A stretch of DNA of 64,000 nt. Source: Photobacterium arenosum. GTDB lineage: Bacteria; Pseudomonadota; Gammaproteobacteria; Enterobacterales; Vibrionaceae. The translations under genes and the position numbers were made by a program. Where the stretch lies: positions 1 to 64,000 of the forward strand of contig NZ_JACYTP010000014.1 of NCBI RefSeq assembly GCF_014841115.1, written 5' to 3'. This document shows positions 7,605-17,277 of the stretch, in pieces (the first letter of the stretch is position 1; each line of letters opens with the position of its first letter). Below the pieces are notes generated by a model. That model worked only from the letters and a program-made list of their open reading frames with translations, did no database searches and was not told where the DNA came from.

Positions 7605-8723
7605 ATGGCTCACATTCAACTGAGAAACATCAAAAAACACTACGGCCAGACCGAAGTACTGAAAGGTATCGATCTGGAAATCAATGACAGGGAATTTGTC
7701 ACCTTTGTCGGCCCGTCCGGTTGCGGGAAATCCACGTTGCTGCGAATGATTTCAGGCCTTGAGGAGCCCTCTTCCGGCACTATTTTTATTGATGGGGAAG
7801 ACGTCACCCGAGAAGCCCCGGCCGACAGAGGCATCGCCATGGTGTTTCAGTCTTATGCCCTGTACCCGCAGATGACAGTATGGGAAAACATGGCGTTTGC
7901 GCTCAATATTGATAAGCAACCCAAAGACAAAGTAAAAGAAAAAGTCGAGCTGGCCGGTAAGATGCTTAAACTCGATCACCTGTTCGACAGACTGCCCAAG
8001 GCGCTGTCGGGCGGGCAGCGACAGCGTGTGGCAATCGGCCGGGCCATAGTCCGCAACCCTAAGCTTTTCCTGTTTGATGAGCCGCTGTCCAATCTGGATG
8101 CCGAGTTGCGGGTCGACATGCGAATCCAGATTGCCGAGCTGCATCGCTCACTGTCTGCCAGCATGGTGTATGTGACCCATGATCAGGTGGAAGCCATGAC
8201 GCTGGCCGACAAAATTGTAGTGCTGCGTGATGGCCGTATTGAACAGGTGGGCGCGCCGCTGGATCTCTACTACCATCCGGCAAACCAGTTTGTGGCAGGC
8301 TTTATCGGCTCGCCCAAAATGAACTTCATTCCGGTTACAGTTATCAGCGCTGATGCTTGCAGCACCACTGTATCTGTAGCCGATCAGCACCAGATCACTA
8401 TCAACAGGGACGGCAGCACAGTGAGACCGGGCGATCACATCACATTGGGTATACGCCCTGAGCACTTGCTGGTTGCAACACCGGATTCGATGGATGATGG
8501 CAGCACAGTGTTAAATATGCAGATCAATGTGGCGGAATACCTTGGTGCGCTGTCGTATATTCACTGCTATTCCGGCGACATAGACAAACTGAGCCTGATG
8601 ATGGATGGTGAAAAAGCATTGCAACATGACCTGAAGAACGGCGCCAGTATGGCCGTTTCCCTGCGCGCTGAGTATTGCCATTTATTTGATCAGAATACGC
8701 AGTCATTACCACCCGCATGCTGA
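7605..8723 (+). CDS. Sugar ABC transporter ATP-binding protein, MalK/UgpC-type
   Basis: The 372-residue ATPase has Walker A GPSGCGKST at about residue 37, signature LSGGQRQR at about 135, Walker B LFLFDEP and a D-loop SNLD. The extra C-terminal domain of about 130 residues is TOBE-like, as in MalK, UgpC and MsmX. It energises the CUT1 importer encoded just upstream. Having its own ATPase means the importer need not share one with other sugar systems. It is the last gene of the operon. Confidence 0.92.
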   Translation: MAHIQLRNIKKHYGQTEVLKGIDLEINDREFVTFVGPSGCGKSTLLRMISGLEEPSSGTIFIDGEDVTREAPADRGIAMVFQSYALYPQMTVWENMAFALNIDKQPKDKVKEKVELAGKMLKLDHLFDRLPKALSGGQRQRVAIGRAIVRNPKLFLFDEPLSNLDAELRVDMRIQIAELHRSLSASMVYVTHDQVEAMTLADKIVVLRDGRIEQVGAPLDLYYHPANQFVAGFIGSPKMNFIPVTVISADACSTTVSVADQHQITINRDGSTVRPGDHITLGIRPEHLLVATPDSMDDGSTVLNMQINVAEYLGALSYIHCYSGDIDKLSLMMDGEKALQHDLKNGASMAVSLRAEYCHLFDQNTQSLPPAC

Positions 8724-8736
8724 ACCTGAACACCCG

Positions 8737-8756
8737 GCCCCCTGCAGTCAGGGGGC
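8737..8756 (+). terminator. Hairpin after ABC operon
   Basis: A perfect 8-bp GC-rich stem (GCCCCCTG with CAGGGGGC, 4-base loop) starts 14 bases after the ATPase stop codon. It is not followed by a T-run, so it may stabilise the transcript end or need Rho. Confidence 0.5.
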
Positions 8757-9123
8757 TGAACAAAGCCCGTCTTTGTGCAACATTCCGTCATACCTGACTG
8801 GTCGCTGCTGTTTGAAAAAGGCACCGATACCCGCTTTCGAACGATGGTGCATAGCCAAAGGTGTTACTTCCAGCCCAACTTCATTTATTTACTCAGATAA
8901 TTAACCAAAATGACATTGATGAAATGAATAAATAAACGAATGATGTGCGATGACATAATAGCCGTGTCTGTATTCAAATCAGATTCAAATCAGTCAGGGC
9001 AATAAAGACACAATAAGCCGCTCACATCGGGTTACAAAGGCAGGCTAACACCGGCAAACTCCCCCACGTCTCAGTGTTATTCCGCCCCTTTTCATTCTAT
9101 GGATATGTTAATAAGAGATAACA
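8757..9123. other. Intergenic region before chemoreceptor
   Basis: No gene is visible. The part from about 8880 to 8970 is AT-rich and could hold the chemoreceptor promoter, but I cannot fix the boxes with confidence. Confidence 0.4.
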
Positions 9124-10770
9124 ATGCTAATAAATACACTGACCTTAAGAACAAAGCTGATACTCGCGGTATTGCTTCCGTGCATCATGTTATTACTTGT
9201 CGGCATAATCAGTTATTCGACCATGTCTCAAATAGGGCTAAAGTCAGAACGGCTTTACATGAATACTGCCACGCCAATGCGCGCTATGGCTGAAGTCGCT
9301 TCACGCATTCCAAGAATGCGCGTGGGGATCGACATGATGTTATTTCAGGAAATTGATGGCCTGAAAGACGCCAAAGGCGTACAGACCAGGATCAATGAAA
9401 CACGCACCGAAGACATTCCGGAAATGCGTGCTGCAATTGAGCAATCGGTAGCCGCGCAGATTAACCCTGAATTACGCCGGGAAGCGCAGAAATTACAACA
9501 ACGCTTTGAAGCCACGATCGCCTCAGATCTCAACCCCATGCTGGCTGCGCTGGAAAAAGGTAATCTGTCCGATGCCTACCGCTATTACACCCAGTACGCC
9601 GTCGATTATGGCGTCATGCGTCAAGACACCAATACGCTGCTGGATACCCTGTTAACTCAGGCCGAAACCTTCAACAATGAAGCCCAGAGCAGTTTCAATG
9701 ACGGGCAACGCAATCTGGTGATGATTATCATTGTTGCGCTGATCGTCTCTTTCCTGGTGTCTTTCATCATTATTCAGAACCTGCGCTCAAGGGTAGCGAT
9801 TCTTCAGCAAACCATTAAAACGGCTGAACAGGACATGGCGCTCAGCACCAGAATTGAACTGGACGGTAACGATGAGCTGAACGCGATCAGCCAGACGCTG
9901 AATAATTTCTTCGCCAAGATTCACCGCTCTGTGGAAGAAGTGGCGCAAAGCTCAAGAAACTTAGCCAAAACAGCCCAAGCCGTGGCATCAACTGCACAGA
10001 CAACACAAAGCAACTGCTTAACGCAGCGAGACCGAACCATACAGGTGGCGACGGCCATTAATGAGCTGGGGGCGACAGTCAATGAAATTGCCAATAACGC
10101 CGCTCAGGCGGCGCATATCGCAAAAGAAGCCACCACACAGGCTCAGGATGGCAGCCAGGTGGTTGAGCAATCCAGAGAGAAAATGAGCGAGCTGAGCAAT
10201 GACTTGGGTGACATTACCGGTGTGATTGAAGCGCTCGCGCACCAGGTCACCGATATCAGTGCCATTCTGGATACTATCCGCAGCATTTCAGAGCAGACTA
10301 ATTTGCTGGCACTGAATGCCGCCATTGAAGCTGCCCGCGCCGGTGAACAGGGTCGCGGCTTTGCGGTCGTTGCCGATGAAGTCAGAACCCTGGCTTCACG
10401 CTCTGCCGGTTCCACCGAAGAGATACAGGAAGTGATCAACAGACTGCAGAATGAATCGACCAGAGCCGTCAACGCTATCTCTCAGGGACGCCAGCAAGGT
10501 TCTGATGTCGCAGAACAAGCGAACCAGGCGACCGGGTCACTCGCTCAGATCGCGACCTATATCGATCAAATCAGCGAGCAAAACATTCAGGTGGCCACCG
10601 CAACGGAAGAGCAATCCTCCGTGGTACATGAAATCAACCGCAATATTGAAGACATCAACCATTTAACCTCAGAGACCGCCGACATCGCCAACGAACTCAC
10701 TGCATCCAGCGGCGAGCTTCAGGCCTTGTCGAAGCAACTTGATCAACTGGTTGGCCGCTTCAAGCTGTAA
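9124..10770 (+). CDS. Methyl-accepting chemotaxis protein
   Basis: The 548-residue receptor has TM1 at about residues 8-31, a periplasmic four-helix-bundle-like sensor domain to about 196, TM2 at about 197-219, a HAMP domain, and a long coiled-coil signalling domain. The highly conserved tip ([20 protein letters not shown] and following [12 protein letters not shown]) lies at about 386-425. It signals to CheW/CheA. The ligand is unknown. It lies next to a sugar importer locus, which makes a related attractant possible, but there is no direct evidence. There is no CheR-docking pentapeptide at the C terminus. Confidence 0.9.
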   Translation: MLINTLTLRTKLILAVLLPCIMLLLVGIISYSTMSQIGLKSERLYMNTATPMRAMAEVASRIPRMRVGIDMMLFQEIDGLKDAKGVQTRINETRTEDIPEMRAAIEQSVAAQINPELRREAQKLQQRFEATIASDLNPMLAALEKGNLSDAYRYYTQYAVDYGVMRQDTNTLLDTLLTQAETFNNEAQSSFNDGQRNLVMIIIVALIVSFLVSFIIIQNLRSRVAILQQTIKTAEQDMALSTRIELDGNDELNAISQTLNNFFAKIHRSVEEVAQSSRNLAKTAQAVASTAQTTQSNCLTQRDRTIQVATAINELGATVNEIANNAAQAAHIAKEATTQAQDGSQVVEQSREKMSELSNDLGDITGVIEALAHQVTDISAILDTIRSISEQTNLLALNAAIEAARAGEQGRGFAVVADEVRTLASRSAGSTEEIQEVINRLQNESTRAVNAISQGRQQGSDVAEQANQATGSLAQIATYIDQISEQNIQVATATEEQSSVVHEINRNIEDINHLTSETADIANELTASSGELQALSKQLDQLVGRFKL

Positions 10771-10815
10771 ATCATTTCGCGAGATCGTTTCGCCACCACC
10801 TCCTCCACATCCAAC

Positions 10816-10841
10816 AAGCCTCTTCGACACAGAAGAGGCTT
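10816..10841 (+). terminator. Terminator hairpin after chemoreceptor gene
   Basis: The 10-bp arms AAGCCTCTTC and GAAGAGGCTT surround a 6-base loop, 45 bases after the stop codon. The T-run is weak on the plus strand. Confidence 0.6.
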
Positions 10842-10910
10842 GCCCACAGCACAAATCACCATCCCGGTTTTCAGCTATCCGACCACAGAACGGATAAAAA
10901 CCCAACATAT

Positions 10911-10942
10911 AACAAAAAGCCTCGGCATTGCTGCTGAGGCTT
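10911..10942 (-). terminator. Distal minus-strand terminator hairpin
   Basis: AAGCCTC (10917-10923) pairs with GAGGCTT (10936-10942). Read on the minus strand the stem is followed by TTTTTG. It would stop read-through from the tRNA operon after its first terminator. Confidence 0.55.
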
Positions 10943-11045
10943 GGTGTGCTGGCGGACGGCTGGGGTCGCACACGACAGGGAATCGATGGTCCGGCATTCC
11001 GGCCCGCGACCCAAAGTGCGCAGCACTTTCGGGGGCGCTTAAATA

Positions 11046-11075
11046 CAAAAAACCCCAGCCTTTCGGCTAGGGTTT
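11046..11075 (-). terminator. Terminator of tRNA operon
   Basis: A 10-bp stem (11051-11060 with 11065-11074, one G-U pair) has a GAAA tetraloop on the minus strand and is followed by a run of T residues. It lies 8 bases downstream of the tRNA-Asp 3' end. Confidence 0.8.
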
Positions 11076-11082
11076 CGTGTAG

Positions 11083-11159
11083 TGGCGGAGCGGACGGGAC
11101 TCGAACCCGCGACCCCCGGCGTGACAGGCCGGTATTCTAACCAACTGAACTACCGCTCC
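11083..11159 (-). tRNA. tRNA-Asp (GTC)
   Basis: The 77-nt gene on the minus strand folds as a full cloverleaf with a 7-bp acceptor stem (GGAGCGG with CCGCTCC), TTCGAGT in the T arm, anticodon loop CTGTCAC with anticodon GTC, and an encoded CCA end. It is second in a two-tRNA operon behind tRNA-Ser. Confidence 0.95.
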
Positions 11160-11201
11160 AATTCTTTTAAAACCGCTGTTAAACAGCAACTTTTTGGAAT
11201 G

Positions 11202-11292
11202 TGGCGGAGAGATAGGGATTTGAACCCTAGATACGCTATTAACGTATGCCGGTTTTCAAGACCGGTGCTTTCAACCACTCAGCCATCTCTCC
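11202..11292 (-). tRNA. tRNA-Ser (TGA)
   Basis: The 91-nt gene on the minus strand has acceptor GGAGAGA paired with TCTCTCC, anticodon TGA in loop CTTGAAA, a long class II variable arm, a T arm with TTCAAAT, and an encoded CCA. It is transcribed before tRNA-Asp, 42 bases away. Confidence 0.95.
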
Positions 11293-11305
11293 GTAAGTGC
11301 GGTGA

Positions 11306-11333
11306 ATCATACCAGCTCAATTCACACTGTAAA
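11306..11333 (-). promoter_or_regulatory. Promoter of tRNA-Ser/tRNA-Asp operon
   Basis: On the minus strand a TTTACA -35 box (11328-11333) and a TATGAT -10 box (11306-11311) are 16 bases apart. The -10 box ends 13 bases before the tRNA-Ser 5' end. Confidence 0.6.
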
Positions 11334-11606
11334 GTACCAAGATATTCAAATGTCTATTTTTTGAGCCATAAACCGTGTTTTTCATGTATCTGGACTATTT
11401 TTAATCACCAAAACGGTTATTTTTATAGTCTCTTCGCCTTAAAAGGGCGGAAACCAAGCTAAAATAGCCGGTGTTCACAGGTCAGATTATGGCAAATTGT
11501 CGTTTCGGCTGGTAAATGCGAAACTAGGCACTAGCCTAAATACAGACCGTGCTGATAAAATCAGCCCCTACATATCGAAAGTATCAATTACAGAGAGTGA
11601 TTCCCC
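11334..11606. other. Intergenic region before yebC-family gene
   Basis: No gene or repeat is seen. The segment is AT-rich and should hold the promoter of the downstream yebC-family gene. Confidence 0.4.
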
Positions 11607-12329
11607 ATGGGACGCAGTTTCGAAGTTCGTAAAGCCTCAATGGCTAAAACACAAGGCGCTAAAATCAAGGTCTATTCCAAGTACGGTAAAGAGATCTACA
11701 TGAGCGCCAAAAACGGCGGTACAGATCCGGACAGCAACCTGTCTCTGCGCCGTCTGATGGAAAAAGCAAAGAAAGATCAGGTGCCTAGTCACGTGATCGA
11801 AAAAGCTATTGATAAAGCAAGCGGTGGCGGCGGTGAAGATTTTTCAACGGCACGCTACGAAGGTTTCGGACCTGGCGGCTGCTCTGTAATCGTTGACTGT
11901 CTGACCGACAACAACAACCGTACCTACATGGATGTTCGCCAGTGTTTTGTGAAGAACAACGCGAAAATCGGTGCGCCAGGTGCTGTTGCTCACATGTTCG
12001 ATCATCAGGCGGTATTCCAGTTCAAAGGCGATGACGAAGAAGCCGTAATGGAAGCCCTGATCATGGGTGATGCAGATGTGACCGACATCGAAGCGGAAGA
12101 CGGCATGATCACTGTTTTCGCACCGCACACTGAATTCTTCAAAGTGAAAAATGCCCTGTCTGACGCCATGCCTGATCTGGTGATGGAAGTGGAAGAAATC
12201 ACTTTTGTTCCTCAGGCAATGCATCCGGTCACCGGCGACGATGTAGCCACGTTTGACAAATTCCTCGACATGCTGAACGACTGCGACGATGTGCAGAACG
12301 TTTACCACAACGCGGAAATAGAAGGTTAA
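11607..12329 (+). CDS. yeeN: YebC/PmpR-family regulatory protein, YeeN type
   Basis: The 240-residue cytosolic protein has the family hallmarks: an N-terminal MGR start, the KAIDKA segment, [12 protein letters not shown], and a C-terminal region ending in VYHN. The divergent N terminus and the C-terminal DDVQxVYHN resemble E. coli YeeN (238 residues) more than YebC. Family members are described as DNA-binding regulators and, more recently, as ribosome-associated factors for difficult peptide sequences. The ATG follows an AGAGAG site. It is a single gene with its own terminator at 12339. Confidence 0.88.
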   Translation: MGRSFEVRKASMAKTQGAKIKVYSKYGKEIYMSAKNGGTDPDSNLSLRRLMEKAKKDQVPSHVIEKAIDKASGGGGEDFSTARYEGFGPGGCSVIVDCLTDNNNRTYMDVRQCFVKNNAKIGAPGAVAHMFDHQAVFQFKGDDEEAVMEALIMGDADVTDIEAEDGMITVFAPHTEFFKVKNALSDAMPDLVMEVEEITFVPQAMHPVTGDDVATFDKFLDMLNDCDDVQNVYHNAEIEG

Positions 12330-12338
12330 TCCCATAAT

Positions 12339-12357
12339 CCGCCTTCTGAGAAGGCGG
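12339..12357 (+). terminator. Terminator hairpin after yebC-family gene
   Basis: CCGCCTTC pairs with GAAGGCGG around a TGA loop, followed by CTTTA, starting nine bases after the stop codon. Confidence 0.7.
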
Positions 12358-12362
12358 CTTTA

Positions 12363-12398
12363 AACAATCACCACCGCCATAGGCGGTGGTTTAAGGGT
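12363..12398 (-). repeat. 36-bp dispersed palindromic repeat, copy A
   Basis: The reverse complement of this segment recurs at 37744-37779 with one mismatch in 36. The core is a perfect palindrome, ACCACCGCC-TA-GGCGGTGGT. It is not required as a terminator because other hairpins flank it. It behaves like a REP element. Confidence 0.8.
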
Positions 12399-12404
12399 AA
12401 CAAC

Positions 12405-12442
12405 AAAAAGCCGGGTTGCATTGCTGCTAACCCGGCTTTTTT
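12405..12442. terminator. Bidirectional terminator between yebC-family gene and fhuB
   Basis: AAAAGCCGGGTT pairs with AACCCGGCTTTT around an 11-base loop, with T-runs on both strands. It can serve the converging yebC-family and fhu transcripts. Confidence 0.8.
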
Positions 12443-12468
12443 ATCTGCTCAATCGAGGCGCTGTATTG

Positions 12469-14439
12469 CTAACGGCTTCTGCCGCGAATCAGCAGAAACA
12501 GAAAATAACTGCCGCCTATCACAGACACCAGAGTGCCGGCCGCGATTTGAGCCGGGAACAACACCGTTTGCCCCACCCAGTCAGCAATCAGCATTACCAC
12601 AGCACCAACCAGTGACGCCACTAAGAGCTGCTCTTTGGCCTGCTTGGCACCCAGCATCACGGCCATATGTGGTGCCAGCAAACCGACAAAAGCGACCGGC
12701 CCCATAGTGGCTGTCACCAGAGCACACAATAAAGCCACAGTCCCCAGTAACAAAGCGCTGCTGACAGGGACATTCAAACCACGAGCAGCCGCAAACTGTC
12801 TGCCGGCAGAAATCAGAGTCAGCCAGCGCGAGGTGGAAAGTGTGAACACGAACAAGGCGGCCACCCCAACGAACAGAAATACCGCTTTGCCTTCCGTCAC
12901 CCGATAGGTTGAGCCTGCCAGCCAGGTCAGTATGCTGTAGCTGTCCTGCGTGCCTTTCGCCAGAGCAAATTGCACTAAGGCGTCGATCAGGGCAGTCAGG
13001 GCAATACCGATCAGAATCAGGCTGGAAGGGGCAAACTGATGACGGCGTCCCAGCACCAGTAACACGACCAGCACTAGCATACTGCCAGCAAATGCCAGCA
13101 CAGAGCCCACCGCAAAAATGTTCATGCCCAGGAAAACACTGGCCCCCACCAAAGCAAAGGTTGCGCCGGCAGAGATCCCCAGAATATCCGGACTGGCAAG
13201 CGGGTTGTAGATCAACCGCTGCAGCACAGTGCCCGCAATGGCTAGCCCGACTCCGGCGCTGAGAGCGGTCAGCATCCTCGGCCAGCGGAGTTCCCACTGA
13301 TAAGCCGTTGGCAGCGCGACATGCCAGCTGTGGCCGTCAGTCACAAACACAGCCGTCAGACACAGTATACCAGCGACAATCAGCATCAATGCTGGCAGGC
13401 TCAAAGCAGAAAGACGATCCCGGCTCGGAGGCAGTTTTATCGACACCTGATCCTGCGCTTTCATCTTACGCCGACTGAACCACAACAGGGCCGGCGCACC
13501 GATGGCTGCTGCCGTGGTGCCACTCGGAATAGCGTCAACTGTCAGTTGGCTGAGCAGCTGGGCGGCGGCATCTGTCACCACTAAGAGCAGCGCCCCGAGC
13601 AAAGCACTCATGGTGAGCTCAAACCTCGGGGTTCTGGCACCCAGTGCCCGCGCAATATTTGGCGTCAGCAGTCCGATAAAGCTTATCACACCGACCACTG
13701 TTATAGACGCGGCCACCAGCCACAAGCCGACAGCCATCAGCACGATAAAAGCAGGAACGACATTCAGACCGCGTGCTGCAGCACCCTGATGACCCAAACG
13801 CATCAGGGTCAGAATGCGCGGCGCAAACACCAGCAGCAGGAGTGACACTGACAAGCGGGGCAACAACCACTGCACAGATTCCCAGCCGTTCTGAGTCAGA
13901 TCGCCGGCGCCCCAGATAAAGACGTTCTTAGCATATTCCGCGTTCAGCAAAATGATAGCGCTTGCCACTGAGCCAAGCAGAATATTCACCACCATGCCCG
14001 ACAGCACTAGGGGCAACCCCGTCATATTTTTCGGCCCGGCAATGAAAATCACCAGAAACAGAGACAGCATGGCACCCGCCATAGCGGCCAGGGCACTGTG
14101 ATCACCCACCAGCTCAGGGAACCAGACGTTGACTATGATCAGCGCCAGCCAGGCGCCGGAAGAGGTGCCCAGTGTCAACGGTGAGGTCAGCGCGTTTTGT
14201 GTCAGTTGTTGCATCAGGCTGCCAACCAGCCCCAGCATAGCGCCCACCATCAACGCCATCACCAGGCGCGGCAGCTGGGCATAGCTAAACATGATGTCGG
14301 CAAATTCTTCAGCCTGGGTGCCGGTGACTATGGCAAGCTGACGGGAAAGAGAAAGATCAGAGCCAATCTGAAGACTGGCAACAACGGCTGACAACAAGGC
14401 CAGCAGCAGTATGGGAAAGAAAGACAAAGAGCGGGTCAT
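12469..14439 (-). CDS. fhuB: Fe(3+)-hydroxamate ABC transporter permease FhuB
   Basis: At 656 residues this is a tandem fusion of two FecCD-type permease halves, the arrangement typical of FhuB (E. coli 660). Each half shows many hydrophobic segments and the conserved GLLTPNIAR / GLLAPHMA motif near its end, which forms the ATPase contact. It transports iron-hydroxamate siderophores across the inner membrane with FhuC and FhuD. It starts three bases after the fhuD stop codon and is the last gene of fhuFCDB. Confidence 0.93.
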   Translation of the reverse strand: MTRSLSFFPILLLALLSAVVASLQIGSDLSLSRQLAIVTGTQAEEFADIMFSYAQLPRLVMALMVGAMLGLVGSLMQQLTQNALTSPLTLGTSSGAWLALIIVNVWFPELVGDHSALAAMAGAMLSLFLVIFIAGPKNMTGLPLVLSGMVVNILLGSVASAIILLNAEYAKNVFIWGAGDLTQNGWESVQWLLPRLSVSLLLLVFAPRILTLMRLGHQGAAARGLNVVPAFIVLMAVGLWLVAASITVVGVISFIGLLTPNIARALGARTPRFELTMSALLGALLLVVTDAAAQLLSQLTVDAIPSGTTAAAIGAPALLWFSRRKMKAQDQVSIKLPPSRDRLSALSLPALMLIVAGILCLTAVFVTDGHSWHVALPTAYQWELRWPRMLTALSAGVGLAIAGTVLQRLIYNPLASPDILGISAGATFALVGASVFLGMNIFAVGSVLAFAGSMLVLVVLLVLGRRHQFAPSSLILIGIALTALIDALVQFALAKGTQDSYSILTWLAGSTYRVTEGKAVFLFVGVAALFVFTLSTSRWLTLISAGRQFAAARGLNVPVSSALLLGTVALLCALVTATMGPVAFVGLLAPHMAVMLGAKQAKEQLLVASLVGAVVMLIADWVGQTVLFPAQIAAGTLVSVIGGSYFLFLLIRGRSR

Positions 14440-14442
14440 GAA

Positions 14443-15423
14443 TCAGTCCTGCCCGCCCTTAACGGAGGAAACCACATCCTGATCAGGCGCAATTTCAAAC
14501 AGGCTGTCGGCCATGGCTTCGGCTATATAACGGATTGACATGGCCCCGCCATAGTTCCAGACAGACGTGACGCTGTTTACGTGCTTAGCCCGGACAAAAG
14601 GCATGGCATTCCAGATAACCGAACGCTGCAACTGCTTCTCTTCATTGAAAGGCCGGAAGTAGAGCACATAGCTGCTACCCGCTTTTTGCAGGTCGGTCAG
14701 CCGCTTCTGCACAATGCCCCACTCGGTGGCAGGCAAAGGCATGGCCGGTGTCAATCCCAACTGCTCAAGCGCATAATTAGTGGTGGAATTCTGGCCATAG
14801 ATATACACAGAGGTCTGATTGGCAAATCGCATCGCGACCACACTGGGTGACTCACCATTAAACGCCTGATTAAGCTGATTTTTCAGTTCAGTAAAACGTT
14901 CAGACATGGCCGTGAGTTTCTGCTCAGCCAGCGCTTCCTGATCAAAGACTGTGGCCAGTTGGCGGAAGTTCGCAATGGCAGCTTCTGCACTGCTGAGCGA
15001 CTGGCTGTAGGTTTCGTAGTACAACACAGGTGCCAGAGCTTCAAGGCGGGGGATCAAATCTTTTTGCGGTGAGGCAGCCAGGATCAGATCCGGTTTCAGT
15101 TCCGCAATTTTCTCCAGATTCGGTTCGGTGCGGGTGCCGATATCCGCCACACCGGCGGGTACAGCAGGCTGAACAACCCATTCCTGATAACCACTGATAT
15201 TTGGCATACCAACAGGAGTGACATCCAGTTCCAGTACTTGTTCAGCCAGATCCCAGTTGAGAACAACCACACGCTGGGGCTGCTCGGTCAGTGTGTGCTC
15301 ACCTCGGCTGTCGGTCACCGTTATCTCTGCAAACACCTGACCGGAGAACAGCAAGGCTGCCACGGCAGTCCATTTGCTCATTCGCGCCACTGGGCCCATA
15401 TTTTTCAACCATTTATTCAACAT
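14443..15423 (-). CDS. fhuD: Fe(3+)-hydroxamate-binding protein FhuD
   Basis: The 326-residue periplasmic binding protein of the TroA/FhuD fold has a signal sequence ending near residue 32 (GQVFA) and no lipobox. The mature protein begins with ITVTDSRGEHTL and contains the segment PQRVVVLNWDLAEQVLELDV, common in this family. It hands iron-hydroxamates to FhuB. The gene lies between fhuC (33 bp before) and fhuB (3 bp after). Confidence 0.88.
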   Translation of the reverse strand: MLNKWLKNMGPVARMSKWTAVAALLFSGQVFAEITVTDSRGEHTLTEQPQRVVVLNWDLAEQVLELDVTPVGMPNISGYQEWVVQPAVPAGVADIGTRTEPNLEKIAELKPDLILAASPQKDLIPRLEALAPVLYYETYSQSLSSAEAAIANFRQLATVFDQEALAEQKLTAMSERFTELKNQLNQAFNGESPSVVAMRFANQTSVYIYGQNSTTNYALEQLGLTPAMPLPATEWGIVQKRLTDLQKAGSSYVLYFRPFNEEKQLQRSVIWNAMPFVRAKHVNSVTSVWNYGGAMSIRYIAEAMADSLFEIAPDQDVVSSVKGGQD

Positions 15424-15456
15424 AAAACGACAACTTCTCTGTTTTTCGTGCCACTG

Positions 15457-16242
15457 TTATTCACACACCACAGCAACTTTCTGGCCAGTCAGGTGATCTG
15501 AATTGACAGGGTGATCAATGAGTTTAATGTCCGTCTCATACAATGCAGACAGTCTTGGTTCATCCAGTAACACGTCTTTCGGGCCGGTGAAGGCAATGCG
15601 CCCTTGCTTCAGGGCCACCACGTGCGTGGCAAAACGCAACGCCAGATTCAGATCGTGCAAGATGACGATTACGCCACAGCCCGTGTCTCGGTTCAGCTCT
15701 GCCAGCAAAGACATCAGTTGATACTGATGATGAATATCCAGTGCCGAGGTCGGCTCATCGAGGATCAGGACAGGTGACTGCTGGGCCAGCAGCATAGACA
15801 CCCAGGCGCGCTGGCGTTCCCCACCAGAGAGCTGGTCGGCCAGATTGTCGGCAAAGCGTAAGGTGCCAGTCTTGCGCATGGCTGCTTCAATGATGGCGAC
15901 ATCATCTTTTTGCCAGCGACCGAATGTGCCGCGCCAGGGAAAGCGCCCCAGTTTCACCAGTTCTCTGACCGTCAAGCCGGCAACGTCCGGCAGCTTTTGT
16001 GGCAGGAAAGCCACTTCACGTGCCAGCGCTTTGGCAGACAGCGCAGTCAGTGGCTGTTGGTTGAGCAGAATGTCGCCTTCATCGGGCGCCGTTTGTCCGG
16101 CAAGCAAGTTCACCAGTGTTGATTTACCTGAACCATTGTGGCCCAGCACCATGGTAAAAGCCCCGCTGTCGATAGTGAGCTGATCGATACGCAAAATATC
16201 GCGCCCACCACGGTGTACACGGATGTTGTTGAGTTCAAACAT
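15457..16242 (-). CDS. fhuC: Fe(3+)-hydroxamate ABC transporter ATPase FhuC
   Basis: The 261-residue ATPase has Walker A GHNGSGKST (about residue 34), signature LSGGERQR, Walker B VLILDEPTSALD and the switch histidine (ILHDLN). The length matches FhuC (E. coli 265). It follows fhuF by 63 bp in the same direction and precedes fhuD. Confidence 0.93.
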   Translation of the reverse strand: MFELNNIRVHRGGRDILRIDQLTIDSGAFTMVLGHNGSGKSTLVNLLAGQTAPDEGDILLNQQPLTALSAKALAREVAFLPQKLPDVAGLTVRELVKLGRFPWRGTFGRWQKDDVAIIEAAMRKTGTLRFADNLADQLSGGERQRAWVSMLLAQQSPVLILDEPTSALDIHHQYQLMSLLAELNRDTGCGVIVILHDLNLALRFATHVVALKQGRIAFTGPKDVLLDEPRLSALYETDIKLIDHPVNSDHLTGQKVAVVCE

Positions 16243-16305
16243 AGTTTTTCTTATGACTTACACTGCAAGATTGTGATCAACGCATCGCGTGCGGCACAAC
16301 CAGGC

Positions 16306-17088
16306 CTAGAGTTTATTCTTCGGGCAGTTTTCGCAATAGCTGCCATCATCACGCCGGTAATGCATACAGCAACTGACTCGCAGTTGTTGCCACTGACCGT
16401 CGGCTTCGGAGCGGTACAGGGTCTCAATATGCTTGGCGGGCAAGCCAAGACTTTCCAGCCACCAAGCGGCATGCTGGGGTACATCGTCCGCCGGCATCTT
16501 CTCAGGTAATGCATTGTGGTAACGCAGCAGCACCGCCAGGACGGCATCCGCCAGTAACTGGCGGGTAAAACCAGGACGAATACGAGTATGGTGTTCCATC
16601 TGCTCTCGCAGATCGTCATACAGATCGACCAGCTCACGGCCCGCGCACTGAATCAGCTGCTGGGTATTGCCTTCGCACCATTGGCTATTCTGGCTGAAAC
16701 TGTAGCCAGCCACCCACCCTGCATTGTTATATTGCTGAACGATACGGCTCAGTGGCGGCACCGACTGCACACTGTAAACACAGACAAAAGCCAGATAGAG
16801 CGGCTGCCAGGTCAGCATAGACCAACTACGTGTCGTCCAGTAAGGCTGCCCAGCTTCCGGATAGTTCTGCTGCCAGTACTGATACAGGCTGGCCAGCAAC
16901 TGATCGTTGTTGCCATCACGCTTAATACAAAACAAGGTGTCAGGCGCGGAAACACCTTTCATTATGGGTATCAAACGCTCCGCATCATTGAACAACCGAA
17001 TCAAATTTTCCGGCTGAACGGCACGCGCAATGGTGCTGGGAAAGCGGTCAGCTTCAGAGCTCTGTTTTGTATTCAACGCTGTTGTCAT
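16306..17088 (-). CDS. fhuF: Ferric siderophore reductase FhuF
   Basis: The 260-residue protein ends with the FhuF-type [2Fe-2S] ligand pattern CC-x10-C-x2-C (about C240, C241, C252, C255). FhuF reduces iron in hydroxamate siderophores in the cytosol after import, releasing Fe(2+). It is the first gene of fhuF-fhuC-fhuD-fhuB, so uptake and iron release are encoded together. Two Fur-like boxes lie upstream. No outer-membrane receptor gene is present in the window. Confidence 0.88.
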   Translation of the reverse strand: MTTALNTKQSSEADRFPSTIARAVQPENLIRLFNDAERLIPIMKGVSAPDTLFCIKRDGNNDQLLASLYQYWQQNYPEAGQPYWTTRSWSMLTWQPLYLAFVCVYSVQSVPPLSRIVQQYNNAGWVAGYSFSQNSQWCEGNTQQLIQCAGRELVDLYDDLREQMEHHTRIRPGFTRQLLADAVLAVLLRYHNALPEKMPADDVPQHAAWWLESLGLPAKHIETLYRSEADGQWQQLRVSCCMHYRRDDGSYCENCPKNKL

Positions 17089-17168
17089 CCATTCACCAAA
17101 CTATCATGGACTCGCTTGCTGCACTTTGAGCAAACGCAAATTCTTACTAGGCCAATAATACTAGAATA

Positions 17169-17187
17169 AATAATAACTATTATCATT
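17169..17187 (-). promoter_or_regulatory. Fur-like box near fhuF
   Basis: This 19-base window matches the classic Fur consensus at about 12 of 19 positions and is made of NAT-type repeats around TATTATCATT. It lies about 80 bases upstream of the fhuF start. Confidence 0.55.
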
Positions 17188-17277
17188 CAATTTGAATTAT
17201 CTTTTTGGGGCACATTCCTTTCTACCGTTTGGTGTAATCACACCAGCGTCGCTGCGACACTCTGGAAAGTAATGGGA

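Noticed and set aside
10943..11030. Possible degenerate tRNA downstream of tRNA-Asp
   Set aside because: A few matches to the tRNA 3' half, but no cloverleaf can be drawn.
11082..11462. 126-residue frame across both tRNA genes
   Set aside because: It lies on the tRNA complement and encodes typical tRNA read-through peptides.
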